The notes under the pieces are model-generated. The model had not been told where the DNA came from and ran no database searches. It saw only the letters and a program-made list of their open reading frames with translations. From JAQUBU01 sp036677685 (GTDB taxonomy: Bacteria; Bacillota; Syntrophomonadia; Syntrophomonadales; Syntrophomonadaceae), in assembly GCA_036677685.1 (NCBI GenBank), contig JAVBWA010000033.1, positions 74,737 to 138,736 on the forward strand: a DNA stretch of 64,000 nt. Direction: 5' to 3'. This document shows, in pieces, positions 14,277-23,940 of the stretch (position 1 is the first letter of the stretch; each line of letters starts with the position of its first letter). Both the position numbers and the translations under genes were made by a program.

Positions 14277-16064
14277 ATGCACGCCTTAACCCTGATAATT
14301 ATCGCAGCGCTGGTTTACGTTCTGGCTTATCGTTTTTATGCGGCTTTTATAGCCGCCAAGGTCTTGGCTTTGGACGCGGCCAGGTCCACTCCGGCGCAGC
14401 TAAATAATGACGGACGCGATTTTTCGCCTACTAACCGCTGGCTGGTTTTTGGGCACCATTTTGCGGCTATTGCCGGGGCGGGACCGCTCATAGGGCCGGT
14501 CCTGGCGGCTCAATTCGGATATCTGCCCGGCTATCTATGGATACTGATCGGGGCGGTTACGGCCGGAGCCGTCCATGACATGGTTATATTGTTTGCTTCG
14601 GTAAGATACGAAGGACAATCGCTGCCGGAAATAGCCCGCCGGGAGTTGGGCGGGTTTTCCGGAAAACTGGTATCGCTTGCGGTTCTCTTCATGATTATCA
14701 TAGTTCTGGCAGGGGTGGGGGTATCGGTGGTAAATGCCCTATATCAAAGCCCCTGGGGTGTGTTTACGGTCGGGTTTACCATTCCCGCCGCCATCCTGGT
14801 GGGAATTTATCTTAAATGGCTGCGTCCCGGGCACATTGGGGAGGCCACCGTTATCGGGGTGGCCTTGGTACTGCTGGGAGTGGCTGGGGGGCCGTTTATT
14901 CAGGACTCCGGGTTGGCCCCGTACCTGAGTCTGAGCAGAAACCAGCTTTCCGTCATAATACCGGTCTATGGATTTCTAGCGGCCGTCTTGCCCATGTGGC
15001 TCTTGCTGATTCCCCGCGATTATTTAAGCTCCTACATGAAGATTGGGACGATTCTTATCCTGGCAGCGGGGGTCGTATTGATCAATCCTGTGTTGCAGAT
15101 GCCGGCCTGCACCAGTTTTGTGGCCGGAGGGGGCCCCATCATACCCGGCAAAGTTTGGCCGTTTATGTTTATTACGATTGCCTGCGGCGCTCTTTCGGGA
15201 TGGCACTCCCTGGTGTCTTCGGGAACCACTCCAAAACTGGTCAAGAATGAGCAGGATATAAGAATGATCGGTTATGGGGCCATGTTAACCGAGGGATTTG
15301 TGGCGATAATGGCCTTGATTGCCGCCACGGTGCTGGCTCCGGGGGATTATTTCGCTATTAACAGTCCCCCCGGGGTTTTTGCGCAATTGGGAATGCACAT
15401 ACAGGATTTATCCATGCTCTCACAGGCGGTCGGGGAAGAACTGGCCGGGCGTACCGGAGGCGCGGTGTCGCTGGCGGTGGGGATGGCCCAAATCTTTTCA
15501 GCGATCGGCAGCATGAAACATTTAATGAGCTATTGGTATCACTTTGCGATTATGTTCGAGGCTCTCTTTATTCTTACTTTAATTGATGCCGGGACCAGAA
15601 TCGGACGGTATCTGCTGCAGGAAATGGGCGGCACTGTGTGTAAGCGGCTGGGCGAGCCGGGGTGGTGGCCGGGCATCATACTTAGCAGCGCGGTTTTTTC
15701 ATTAGCCTGGGGCTATCTTCTGTATGGAGGTACCATTGCCGCCATCTGGCCGCTCTTTGGCGTCGGCAATCAGTTGCTGGCGGCTATCGCCCTGGCAGTC
15801 GGCACAACCATGATAATAAGGATGGGCCGGGCTCGATACGCCTGGGTAACTCTGGTTCCCCTGGCGTTTATAACCGTAACCACAGTTACCGCCGGCTATC
15901 AAAACATAGTGTCGAATTACCTGCCCCAACATAATTACTTATTGGCAGGCATTTCGGGGCTGTTGATTTTAATGGTAATCGCTATTATTCTTTATTCCTT
16001 AAGAATATGGACGTCTTTGCTTGGTGGCAATCAAAAGGTTCAATCCATCAGCCGGGAAATTTAA
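14277..16064 (+). CDS. cstA: CstA family peptide/pyruvate transporter
   Basis: This is a carbon-starvation CstA family membrane protein with many hydrophobic helices. Family signatures are FGHHFAAIAGAGPLIGPVLA near residue 50, the segment AAQFGYLPGYLWILIGAVTA, and ALSGWHSLVSSGTTPKLV. CstA proteins import peptides or pyruvate. ATG 14277 is preferred because AAGGAG (14262-14267) lies nine bases before it, whereas ATG 14268 touches that site. The 595 residues fit the shorter CstA class. It leads a + strand run ending with the MATE gene at 22052, though several gaps may contain promoters. Confidence 0.92.
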   Translation: MHALTLIIIAALVYVLAYRFYAAFIAAKVLALDAARSTPAQLNNDGRDFSPTNRWLVFGHHFAAIAGAGPLIGPVLAAQFGYLPGYLWILIGAVTAGAVHDMVILFASVRYEGQSLPEIARRELGGFSGKLVSLAVLFMIIIVLAGVGVSVVNALYQSPWGVFTVGFTIPAAILVGIYLKWLRPGHIGEATVIGVALVLLGVAGGPFIQDSGLAPYLSLSRNQLSVIIPVYGFLAAVLPMWLLLIPRDYLSSYMKIGTILILAAGVVLINPVLQMPACTSFVAGGGPIIPGKVWPFMFITIACGALSGWHSLVSSGTTPKLVKNEQDIRMIGYGAMLTEGFVAIMALIAATVLAPGDYFAINSPPGVFAQLGMHIQDLSMLSQAVGEELAGRTGGAVSLAVGMAQIFSAIGSMKHLMSYWYHFAIMFEALFILTLIDAGTRIGRYLLQEMGGTVCKRLGEPGWWPGIILSSAVFSLAWGYLLYGGTIAAIWPLFGVGNQLLAAIALAVGTTMIIRMGRARYAWVTLVPLAFITVTTVTAGYQNIVSNYLPQHNYLLAGISGLLILMVIAIILYSLRIWTSLLGGNQKVQSISREI

Positions 16065-16083
16065 ACAAGGAGGATTTATATAT

Positions 16084-17385
16084 ATGAGAAAGGCTGATTT
16101 TTTTCTCGAGATGCCTTTACTTCCCGAAATGACTCCCGTTCTTCAGGCAAGCATAGAGAATGCAGCCCTGGTTTTTGGGATGGAGAGGAAAGATGCTCTG
16201 GCTTTAACCCTGTCAGTCGAAGAAGTCTACGGTTATATGTGCAGCCATAGCGATAATAACGAAAATGTGAAGCTGGAATGCAAAAACGGACTTTACTACA
16301 TGCAAGTGGATTTCATATTTCCCGGTCGTAATATGAATTTGCGGGCATTTAATCTCTGCACCCGCATAAGCCTTGAAGATGAAAACCAATTGGAGGAAAT
16401 GGGCCTGTTAATAGCAGCCCGCAGTGTTGACCGCCTTTACCTGGCCGATGATCCGGGCGGAGCGGTCAGGCTATCGCTTTACAAAGAAAAGACTTATCCG
16501 GCCGTTTCCGGAAAAATTGCCATAGATGAAAGAGAACGCTCCCAATTTGCTTTAATGCCGGTTGAAACGGGGGATGTGCAAAGGTTTGGGCATCTGATCG
16601 CCGGGCTTGACTCATCCATTTTAATTCCTTCCTTTTTGTTTTATCCAGGTAAGCTTGTAGATATGGTAAATTCCGGCGAATACCGGGTGGCTTTGGCCGG
16701 TGACGAGCGGCAAGAAGTGATTGGGGGAATAGTATGGAGAGAGTCAGGCCAGAAAACCATAGAAGTGTTTGGGCCTTACATTTTTGCTGCGATTCCCGGA
16801 ATGGCCGAAGCTCTGATTGAATACTGCCTGGAACAAATTGGCCGTTCAGATGCTGTGGGGGTAATTAACCGTTATCCTACACCCTGGCTGAGCCAGGAAT
16901 ATTTCGAATTATTGGGGAAAACCAATATTTACAGTGCAGAAGGAAATAAGCGGGAAGCGAATGCTTACTATCGTCAACTGGGTGAAGACCTCGGGCTTAA
17001 AGTATGGACTGATCAGGACTTGCAGGCATATCTTGAGTCCCAGTACCAGCGCCTGTTTTTACCCCGGAATGTCAAAATAGTAGATCATATGGGGGAACAA
17101 ATTCTTTCGAATTCAGTTTTTACCAGCGATTTTGATCATAACCGGGTTACCCTGCGGCCGTTGATGGATGGCCGGGATGCTGCCGAAAATTTGAGCCGGC
17201 ACCTGCAGCTTTTCGCTCACGAAAAGATTTACAATGTATTCTTTGAAATGGATCTTGCCGAGGCCTGGCAATCCCGGCTGGTACCATTACTGCTGGACAG
17301 TAACTTCAAACCGTGTTTGATTCTGCCTTATGCTGGCCGGGGAGATTTGCTGCTGTGGCAGTATGAGGCAGGTGATTCATTATGA
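16084..17385 (+). CDS. RsbW-like ATPase domain fused to a GNAT-like domain
   Basis: AAGGAGG lies eight bases before ATG 16084. Residues ~1-140 look like a serine-kinase/anti-sigma HATPase domain: an N-box-like helix in ALALTLSVEEVYGYMCSH and a late EMGLLIAARSVDRLYLADD stretch that matches the G-box region with following strands. The middle (~150-330) resembles an acetyltransferase fold and is followed by a further 100 residues. Key ATP-binding residues are only partly kept (E, E in the helix; GLL). It sits between cstA and the aminotransferase, with a 4-bp overlap into the latter. Similar HATPase domains are fused to transporters at 29428, 36263 and 37461. Function is unknown. Confidence 0.65.
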   Translation: MRKADFFLEMPLLPEMTPVLQASIENAALVFGMERKDALALTLSVEEVYGYMCSHSDNNENVKLECKNGLYYMQVDFIFPGRNMNLRAFNLCTRISLEDENQLEEMGLLIAARSVDRLYLADDPGGAVRLSLYKEKTYPAVSGKIAIDERERSQFALMPVETGDVQRFGHLIAGLDSSILIPSFLFYPGKLVDMVNSGEYRVALAGDERQEVIGGIVWRESGQKTIEVFGPYIFAAIPGMAEALIEYCLEQIGRSDAVGVINRYPTPWLSQEYFELLGKTNIYSAEGNKREANAYYRQLGEDLGLKVWTDQDLQAYLESQYQRLFLPRNVKIVDHMGEQILSNSVFTSDFDHNRVTLRPLMDGRDAAENLSRHLQLFAHEKIYNVFFEMDLAEAWQSRLVPLLLDSNFKPCLILPYAGRGDLLLWQYEAGDSL

Positions 17386-18485
17386 TGGCAGTGTCTTTTG
17401 ACCATCTGGTGCCAGCATATATTAATAATTTTGATGCTTACATACCCAGTAAACCTGATCCTGAACTAAAGAAAATGTTTGGCTGCTCTAAGCTGTACCG
17501 CTTAAACAATAATGAAAACCCCCTGGGCCCCCCGGAGGCTTCCCGGGAGATATTGCGGAGATTTCCACCGGAACGGGCAGCTATTTATCCCAGCGGCGAT
17601 TCTTATTATCTCCGCGAGAAGCTGGCCCAGGTTTATGGCCTGCACCCGGACCAGTTTTTAGTGGGCAACGGAGCCAATGAAGTCATTAGCTTTGTTATTT
17701 ATGCCTTCTGTGAGGCCGGTGACAATATAATAACCGCCGATAAGACCTTTGCGGTATATGAATGGGTGGCCGTCTTTTCCGGTTACGAGGCGCGACTGGT
17801 ACCCCTCAAGGAATTTGCTTTTGATGATGAAGCCATGCTGGAGCAGATTGACCGGCGCAGCAAAATTCTTTTTGTCTGCAACCCCAATAATCCCACCGGC
17901 ACATACTGGAACAAGGAGAAGCTTTGCCGCTTCCTGGACCGGGTGGATGGAAGACAGATAGTTGTAGTTGACGAAGCATATTGTGAGTTTGTGGAAAAGG
18001 ATGATTTCCCTGATGGAATAACTTTGCTCGAACGCTATCCAAATCTCGTGGTTTTCCGGACCTTTTCCAAGATGTTCGGCCTGGCCGGATTGCGCATCGG
18101 CTACCTGGCCGGTAGTCTGGATGTGGTTAATATAATTCGCAAGACCTGTGTGGTTTATTCGGTGAATGCACTGGCCCAGGAGGCGGCCGTACTGGCTATC
18201 GACGACCGGGAGCACATATTGCGCACCCGGCAGTTGGTGGCGGCGGAGAAGACTTATTTAAAAGAAGAATTGGGCAAGCTGGGTCTGCCATTTGTAATCA
18301 ACGAGGGCAACTTCGTGATGGTCAAGCTGCCCATCAGCGACAGCCTGGCTTATCGGAAGCTGATGGCCCAGGGGGTTATGGTACGTACTATGACCGGGTT
18401 CCGTTTTCCCAATTATATTCGCATAACCATAGCCCGGCATGAAGCTATGGAAGCTTTTATTGAAGGATTGAAGAAGATTCTTTAA
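17382..18485 (+). CDS. HisC-like PLP aminotransferase
   Basis: This is a class I/II, fold type I aminotransferase of the histidinol-phosphate/threonine-phosphate decarboxylase group. LNNNENPLGPP is the substrate-end motif, VGNGANEVI the cofactor phosphate region, CNPNNPTGTY the pyridoxal ring contact, VVDEAYCEF the Asp pair and FSKMFGLAGLRIGYLAG the lysine loop. At 367 residues it is of normal length. Its ATG overlaps the upstream stop by four bases. Near-by genes are not his genes, so the substrate is uncertain; a CobD-like role is not supported by neighbours either. Confidence 0.85.
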   Translation: MMAVSFDHLVPAYINNFDAYIPSKPDPELKKMFGCSKLYRLNNNENPLGPPEASREILRRFPPERAAIYPSGDSYYLREKLAQVYGLHPDQFLVGNGANEVISFVIYAFCEAGDNIITADKTFAVYEWVAVFSGYEARLVPLKEFAFDDEAMLEQIDRRSKILFVCNPNNPTGTYWNKEKLCRFLDRVDGRQIVVVDEAYCEFVEKDDFPDGITLLERYPNLVVFRTFSKMFGLAGLRIGYLAGSLDVVNIIRKTCVVYSVNALAQEAAVLAIDDREHILRTRQLVAAEKTYLKEELGKLGLPFVINEGNFVMVKLPISDSLAYRKLMAQGVMVRTMTGFRFPNYIRITIARHEAMEAFIEGLKKIL

Positions 18486-18529
18486 TTTGGCCGGCAGGAT
18501 TTAGTCTGATTTTAAGGAGGTTTTTGATT

Positions 18530-19546
18530 ATGACAGAGGAAAGCAAACCCACGGAAGACCTTGCTCCGGAGGTGCGCTTGATGCAGCCGGAAGACGCTCC
18601 GGGTGTGGTTGAATTGTATAGAGGCGTATATGGTGATGAATACCCGGTCAAAGCGGTATATGATGCGGAAGATGTTGTAAGGCAGCAGGAAAACGGAGAT
18701 ATGATCAGGATAATCTGCCGCACCGGTGAGGGCCGGGTAATAGGGCAGACGGCCGCATATAGATCTTGTCTGAGCAATCCTGCGCTTTATGAAGAAGGAC
18801 AGGGCATAGTTCTGCCCGAGTTTCGCAACCAGGGAATCCTTGAGCGTTGCATGACTTATTCCAACCGCGAAATATATCCGCAAAAGATGGAACAGTTATG
18901 GGGAGAAGCGGTCTGCAACCATGTTTTCATGCAAAAGGCCTGCGCCCGCTTGGGCTGGTATGAAACCGGCCTGGAAATAGATTTGATGCCGGCAGCTTCT
19001 TATAAAAAAGAACAGAGCAGTCAAGGCCGGGTATCGGCCCTGCTTATGTTCAAAAGCTATAAAAATAGGGCTCAGAATGTATATCTGCCCGAATTTTATG
19101 AGGACAGCTTACGCTATATATATTCGGTTTATGATTTCGGGCATACTTATCTGCCGGCCGGGGCTTCCCTGCCAACTGCGCCGACCCGGGGCGAGAGTCA
19201 AATATTCGATGGCGCGGGTGTGGCTCGTTTTACGATTATGGAATCGGGCGGCGATTTTGAAAAATATCTCTTGGAACAGGAAGAAGAGGCTTTGCACAAG
19301 AATGCCTGCATACTGCAGGTATATCTAAATCTGGCTTCACCGGCCGGCTCCGCAGCTGTTGAGATATTGCGCAGGCACCAATATTTTCTGGGCGGAGTGC
19401 TCCCGCGCTGGTTCGACACGGATGGCCTGCTGATGCAGAGAATTATTAATCCGCCCGGATTTGAGCATATCAAGCTTTATTCCGAAAGAGCAGCTAGAAT
19501 ACTGGGCATAATAGAGGCTGATTACAAATCAGTTATGAAAGGCTAA
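18530..19546 (+). CDS. GNAT-like acetyltransferase, two domains
   Basis: AAGGAGG (18514-18520) is nine bases before ATG 18530. The N-terminal half is a recognisable GNAT fold: VRLMQPEDAPGVVELYRGVY, then the acyl-CoA strand region GQTAAYRSCLSNP and the pyrophosphate loop LPEFRNQGILERCM. The C-terminal half (~190-338) looks like a second, divergent GNAT-type domain (LQVYLNLASPAGSAAVEILRR). It follows the aminotransferase after 44 nt and probably belongs to the same unit as 16084 and 17382. The substrate is unknown. Confidence 0.7.
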   Translation: MTEESKPTEDLAPEVRLMQPEDAPGVVELYRGVYGDEYPVKAVYDAEDVVRQQENGDMIRIICRTGEGRVIGQTAAYRSCLSNPALYEEGQGIVLPEFRNQGILERCMTYSNREIYPQKMEQLWGEAVCNHVFMQKACARLGWYETGLEIDLMPAASYKKEQSSQGRVSALLMFKSYKNRAQNVYLPEFYEDSLRYIYSVYDFGHTYLPAGASLPTAPTRGESQIFDGAGVARFTIMESGGDFEKYLLEQEEEALHKNACILQVYLNLASPAGSAAVEILRRHQYFLGGVLPRWFDTDGLLMQRIINPPGFEHIKLYSERAARILGIIEADYKSVMKG

Positions 19547-19593
19547 AGCTGATTAATATATATTGGTGTTAAAAAGGAGGTTTTAAGCTTCAG

Positions 19594-20214
19594 ATGGAAA
19601 TAGGCGCCGTTATTCTGGCCGCCGGTTATTCTTCGCGGATGGGCAAACTAAAGGCCCTGCTGCCTCTGGGGGGAGAAACCCTGTTGCAGCGAGCCGTGCG
19701 CATATTCAAAACCGCAGGCGTTACGGACATTGTGGTAGTGACCGGTTATGAACATGAAAAGATTCAAGCCAGTTTAGCCGATACCGCAGTCGGGATAGTA
19801 TTCAATCCTTTTTTTGATCAGGAGATGCTGGTATCGGTTAAAACCGGAGTGTCCAGTCTGAATTCTGAAGTGGAAGCCTTTTATGTACTGCCGGTTGATA
19901 CGCCGCTGCAGTCTGCCGACATACTGCTGCAGATGAATAAAATGGCGGCTGAGGCCGGATCCGGAATAATTGCCCATCCATGCTATAAAGGCAGGCGAGG
20001 GCATCCGCCGCTTATCGGCGCTGGTTATATTGATGCCCTTATGCAATGGACAGGGCCGGGCGGATTAAGAGGTTTTCTGCATGAGTACAGGGATAAAGAG
20101 GTTAATGTAGACTTTTGGGACCCATATGTTCTTAATGATATTGATACACCGGAAGAATACCGTCTGTTAAAAGAAGATTTATATAAAAATCCGACCATAC
20201 CGGCAAGGGAGTGA
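19594..20214 (+). CDS. MobA-like (MocA-type) nucleotidyltransferase
   Basis: The N-terminal nucleotide-binding motif is ILAAGYSSRMGKLKALLPLG, as in the molybdenum cofactor cytidylyltransferase MocA and its relatives. VLPVDTPL holds the metal-binding aspartate region, and GRRGHPPLIG and LNDIDTPEEY are family markers. The length of 206 residues is normal. MocA-type enzymes add CMP to molybdopterin for xanthine-dehydrogenase-type enzymes, and the next gene is a fragment of exactly such an enzyme. The association is therefore meaningful even though the partner is broken. GGAGG precedes it at 19576-19580. Confidence 0.85.
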   Translation: MEIGAVILAAGYSSRMGKLKALLPLGGETLLQRAVRIFKTAGVTDIVVVTGYEHEKIQASLADTAVGIVFNPFFDQEMLVSVKTGVSSLNSEVEAFYVLPVDTPLQSADILLQMNKMAAEAGSGIIAHPCYKGRRGHPPLIGAGYIDALMQWTGPGGLRGFLHEYRDKEVNVDFWDPYVLNDIDTPEEYRLLKEDLYKNPTIPARE

Positions 20215-20224
20215 ATTTTGAAGA

Positions 20225-20596
20225 ATGAAAGATCCAACTGTGGCGGTAGGGACTGCTTTGCCACGGGCAGACGGCCCCGGCAAGGTTTGCGGTACGGAAA
20301 AATATGCGGCTGATTATTACCCCGATGGCATGTTGTGGGCTGGAGTCAAGACTTCTGACTATGCTCATGCGCTGGTTAAGGAGATTGATGTTTCTGCCGC
20401 TCTTATTATTCCGGGGGTTCACACCATTCTAACCCACAAGGATGTTAAAGGGACCAACCGGGTTGGAGTACCGGAAAGCGATCAACCGGTTCTGGCCGAT
20501 TATAAAGTTTGTCATAAAGGAGACCCGGTGGCCTTGATTATAGCTGAAAGCCGCCAGCTGGCTGCCAGCCTGCTCATGCGGCTGTTGCCAGATTAA
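20225..20596 (+). pseudogene. Xanthine dehydrogenase large-subunit remnant
   Basis: The 123 residues match only the start of a xanthine dehydrogenase/aldehyde oxidase molybdenum subunit: VGTALPRADGPGKVCGTEKY, DYAHALVKEIDVS and the hammerhead DQPVLADYKVCHKGDPVAL. The frame then ends with ESRQLAASLLMRLLPD and a stop, while the family needs about 750 residues. It starts 10 bp after the MocA-type gene. It is a 3'-deleted leftover; the following 76 bp are non-coding before the MATE gene. Confidence 0.75.
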
Positions 20597-20672
20597 AGAA
20601 ATGGAACTACCTTGCTGAAGGCTAAAACCTTTAAGCTGATGTAAATATGTTGCTGGAGGGAACAAATCAATA

Positions 20673-22052
20673 GTGAATTTAAGTTTATCCAAACCAGTTG
20701 ATATGGGAAGCGGGTCTATTCCCCGGACAATTCTGGCTCTGGCTATTCCGGCCATGATGTCCATGTTTTTTCAAAATCTTTATGCTCTTATCGATACTAT
20801 GTTCATTTCCTGGCTGGGAACAGTGCCGCTGGCGGCTCAAGCTCTGTCCATACCGGTATTTTATGTAGCTTTATCCCTTGGCAAAGGAGTGCAGGTCGGT
20901 ACCGCTACATTGATAAGCCGTACCCGGGGGGAAAACAATCCGGAAAAAGCGGAGGCTTTGGCCAAGGCTGCTCTGCCTATTCTGCTTCTGGCCATGTTGC
21001 CGATATTCCTGCTCCTCATACCCGGTATTTGTAATGCCTTTTTCGGATTAATGGGCGCCAAGGGCGAAATGTTGAATCAGGTTTACAAGTATACATTTTG
21101 GCTGGTTCTCGGGTTCCCGGTAATGGCTTATGTAATGGTAGCCGAGGCTATATTTATGTCTCATGGGGATACTTTTACTCCTATGAAAGCAATGCTGCTC
21201 GGCAACGGAGCCAATCTAATCCTAGCCCCGCTGCTGATGTTTGCCCTGAATTTTGGAATCGCCGGGGCATCTATGGCTATGCTGCTGGGACAAATACTAT
21301 CAGCGATATATATCAGGGCCAAGCTAAAACAAAGCGGGCTGTTGGTGCCGACCCTCAGGTGGCAGCCGGAATTTACCAAGACATGGAAGGAGATTGGCAG
21401 ATTAGGCGCATTTGTGGCCCTTACCTTTTTAATTAGCCCGGTAAGCTTATCGCTTATCAATGGGGTCTTGGCATCCTTTGGCGCAGCGCCGGTAGCTGCC
21501 TGGAATATTATGTCGAGACTGGAGATGCTGGGCCTGCTGCCCCTGAATGGTATGGCGGCTTCTATGATTCCTTTTCTGTCATTTAATCTCGGGCAGTATA
21601 AATATCAGCGGATAAAGGAAGGCATAAAGTTCTTTTTTGTAGTGGCTGTGGTATTTGTGCTGCCAATGATGACTATATTCATATTGCTTCCGCAATATCT
21701 CATGCTGCCTTTCCAGTCCAGTACAGAGGTTATGGAACTTGGGAAACATGCTATACGTATTACGGCATATGGGCACATACTAGCGCCTGTTGAGCTGGCC
21801 TTATACAGCCTGGCGCAGGGTCTGCAAAAACCCTGGTATCCGATGTTTACTCTCGGTATGCGGGTAATCGTGCTGCGCTATACGTTGGCGCTTTACCTGG
21901 CTTCACGCTGGGGCGCTTTCGGGATTTACTGGTGCCAGCCGTTATCCATGGCTCTGGGTGCAATTATATCATTTATTATATTGCGCAAACTCCTGCAAAA
22001 AGTCGAGGCTGCGATCAAAACTGCCGATGCCTGTGGGGCAGAAGTTATATAG
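20673..22052 (+). CDS. MATE family efflux transporter
   Basis: This is a 459-residue polytopic protein with MATE family features: SIPRTILALAIPAMMSMFFQ, LYALIDTMFISWLG and QALSIPVFYVALSLGKGVQ in the first half, and the repeated fold in the second. MATE proteins expel cationic compounds using a sodium or proton gradient. The start is GTG 20673 with GGAGGG 12 bases upstream. It converges with the GNAT gene at 22058, leaving only five bases between the stops. It lacks the HATPase extension of the MATE protein at 29428. Confidence 0.9.
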   Translation: MNLSLSKPVDMGSGSIPRTILALAIPAMMSMFFQNLYALIDTMFISWLGTVPLAAQALSIPVFYVALSLGKGVQVGTATLISRTRGENNPEKAEALAKAALPILLLAMLPIFLLLIPGICNAFFGLMGAKGEMLNQVYKYTFWLVLGFPVMAYVMVAEAIFMSHGDTFTPMKAMLLGNGANLILAPLLMFALNFGIAGASMAMLLGQILSAIYIRAKLKQSGLLVPTLRWQPEFTKTWKEIGRLGAFVALTFLISPVSLSLINGVLASFGAAPVAAWNIMSRLEMLGLLPLNGMAASMIPFLSFNLGQYKYQRIKEGIKFFFVVAVVFVLPMMTIFILLPQYLMLPFQSSTEVMELGKHAIRITAYGHILAPVELALYSLAQGLQKPWYPMFTLGMRVIVLRYTLALYLASRWGAFGIYWCQPLSMALGAIISFIILRKLLQKVEAAIKTADACGAEVI

Positions 22053-22057
22053 TTTTA

Positions 22058-22924
22058 TTAACCAAGTTCAAGGCTGGTTACCCCGTAAATCCTCTGCAAA
22101 TCAACTGGAGCAGGTTCTCCTTTATACATACGGGCGGTCTCAAAGACCACCTGCATGTTAAAACGATTTGCCAATCCCAAAGCGGAACTGTTAGGCTCCG
22201 GAACATCGAGGAAAACCGGCTGACCGGCTAAAACCCTGCCCGTCAAGGCTTTAAACAGCGCTTCGGCAATATATTCCCCGTCGGCAAACAAGGGTCCGAT
22301 TTTATAACCATTGCGGCAAGCCCGGATCACCCCGTAGCCTTTAAGCTGCCCATCGCTTATATATCCCAGGGCGGCACCCTCGGCGGGGTTTATCCATCTC
22401 TCCAAAAACTCGGGCCGGGGAGCGGGAAACATTAGTTGGTCGTAGCTTAACAGCTCATTTAGAGGAAGCTCGGACAGATCGACTATTTCTTTTAATTGCT
22501 CCCGGTGGTAATCAATACTGGTTCCTTCAAAACGGAAATTCATATAATGGGTTTTAAAGCCTGACTTAATATAATTATGCTGTTGGGCGAGTACCCCGTC
22601 CAATCCAATTACCCGGCTGCCCGTATATTCCAGGGCGGTTTTCCATAGTTGCATGCCATAACCCTGGCCCCGGTATTCCGGCTTTACAATATAAAACCCC
22701 ATAAAACCGAAAGAGTCACCATAGCTTACCGCTGATATACACCCTATAGGCCGGCCCGCCAGTTCTCCTATGAAAAAGCCTTGCGGATCGCTGTGATAGA
22801 AGCAATCAGCGTCTCCCGACCCCGGATTCCAGCCTTCATCCGCCGCCCAATCTACAGCGGTTTGAACATCATCACGGCTCATCCGGCGAATTATATAGTT
22901 CTTGTTTGACATCATCAACACCAT
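22058..22924 (-). CDS. GNAT family N-acetyltransferase
   Basis: The N-terminal GNAT domain shows IRRMSRDDVQTAVDWAADEG, FIGELAGRPIGCISAVSYG and the acetyl-CoA loop VKPEYRGQGYGMQLW. The C-terminal part (~165-288), with GYGVIRACRNGYKIGPLFAD and PVFLDVPEPN, is the extra domain (acetyltransferase 18-like) found on a bacterial subgroup. Several starts are possible at 22924, 22915 and 22912; none has a convincing ribosome site. It lies 13 bp after the Sua5-like gene on the same strand, so the two are likely cotranscribed. Confidence 0.85.
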   Translation of the reverse strand: MVLMMSNKNYIIRRMSRDDVQTAVDWAADEGWNPGSGDADCFYHSDPQGFFIGELAGRPIGCISAVSYGDSFGFMGFYIVKPEYRGQGYGMQLWKTALEYTGSRVIGLDGVLAQQHNYIKSGFKTHYMNFRFEGTSIDYHREQLKEIVDLSELPLNELLSYDQLMFPAPRPEFLERWINPAEGAALGYISDGQLKGYGVIRACRNGYKIGPLFADGEYIAEALFKALTGRVLAGQPVFLDVPEPNSSALGLANRFNMQVVFETARMYKGEPAPVDLQRIYGVTSLELG

Positions 22925-22937
22925 ACTTTCTTAACAA

Positions 22938-23612
22938 TTACCTTAAGCCATGTTGAGCCAGGATCTCCTGTATTTTCGTGAAAGGGAAATGCGGGGCTTC
23001 CCGTCTCGGCTCTACCGGCTCCAGCCTGATATCTATATGGGGACTGGGTTTATTGCCCCGGGCCGGCCCGCCGTCAAAATAAATATCCACATTATCACCG
23101 AAATAACTTATTGCTTCTGCTAGAGTGGTGGCGTCAGGCAGCCCTTTGAGGTTGGAAGAGCTTATACCCAGAATGGTTTGACTGTGCTCATACAGGGTGC
23201 GTATTTCGCTGTCCTGAAAATAAACCACGATGGCATCGGAATTGGCGGCAGCAGCATCCAAAGGAGTATTTTGCTTCTTCTGCACGTAGAAGCTTACCGG
23301 CGAGGGACTGAAGATATCAATGATGCGCTGCTGGCGGTCGTTAATTTCGGCAAATTCCCCTATCCTGCTTTTGTCCATGACGATGGTTATAGGCTTGTCG
23401 GCCGGACTGTTGCGGATGGCTCTTAATTTTTCCAGGGCTTTTGCGTCATACGCATCACATACCAAAACATATATGGTCAGGGTTGGCACAACTACGATTT
23501 TGCCATCCCGGATAGCCTGACCGGCCAGCTTGAATTCCTCCGGGCCGGGTTTCAGGATTTGATACTTTGGAATGGCGGGTTCGGTTCCTGCAGTGACTTC
23601 ATAATTTGCCAT
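22938..23612 (-). CDS. Divergent Sua5/YrdC/YciO family protein
   Basis: The fold is that of the YrdC/Sua5 family, whose main members make threonylcarbamoyl-AMP for tRNA t6A: IRDGKIVVVPTLTIYVLVCD, RAIRNSPADKPITIVM and the SSSN motif near residue 153. The normal substrate motif PTDTVYGL is replaced by PTLTIYVL, and the KxR motif is AIRN. That points to a paralogue with another or lost activity rather than the housekeeping enzyme. The length of 224 residues fits the YciO size class. AAAGGA lies upstream of ATG 23612. Confidence 0.7.
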   Translation of the reverse strand: MANYEVTAGTEPAIPKYQILKPGPEEFKLAGQAIRDGKIVVVPTLTIYVLVCDAYDAKALEKLRAIRNSPADKPITIVMDKSRIGEFAEINDRQQRIIDIFSPSPVSFYVQKKQNTPLDAAAANSDAIVVYFQDSEIRTLYEHSQTILGISSSNLKGLPDATTLAEAISYFGDNVDIYFDGGPARGNKPSPHIDIRLEPVEPRREAPHFPFTKIQEILAQHGLR

Positions 23613-23940
23613 AGTTATTAATCATTCCTTTCTGTCTGTTTTTACACTTATGTGACCGGTTCTATTGGCCGGTGTCTCTTTGACTTTGATCCAGTCATCA
23701 TTATTGGTTGCAATATCTGCTCAAGAGTAATTTTTCGCTAAATAACAAATATATCCTTTATTATGTCAGAATTAGACAGGATTTTTTAACTGGAAATCGA
23801 AGTATTGAATTCAGAAGGTTTTAATTCCATAAGTTTTTTCTATCGGAGATTTTTAAGACCGGGTTAGGATATGGAGAACCTCTTATAAAACAGGTATTTC
23901 TGCTTGCGGGCGTATCACATGACTTAAGGAGTGAGGAAAA

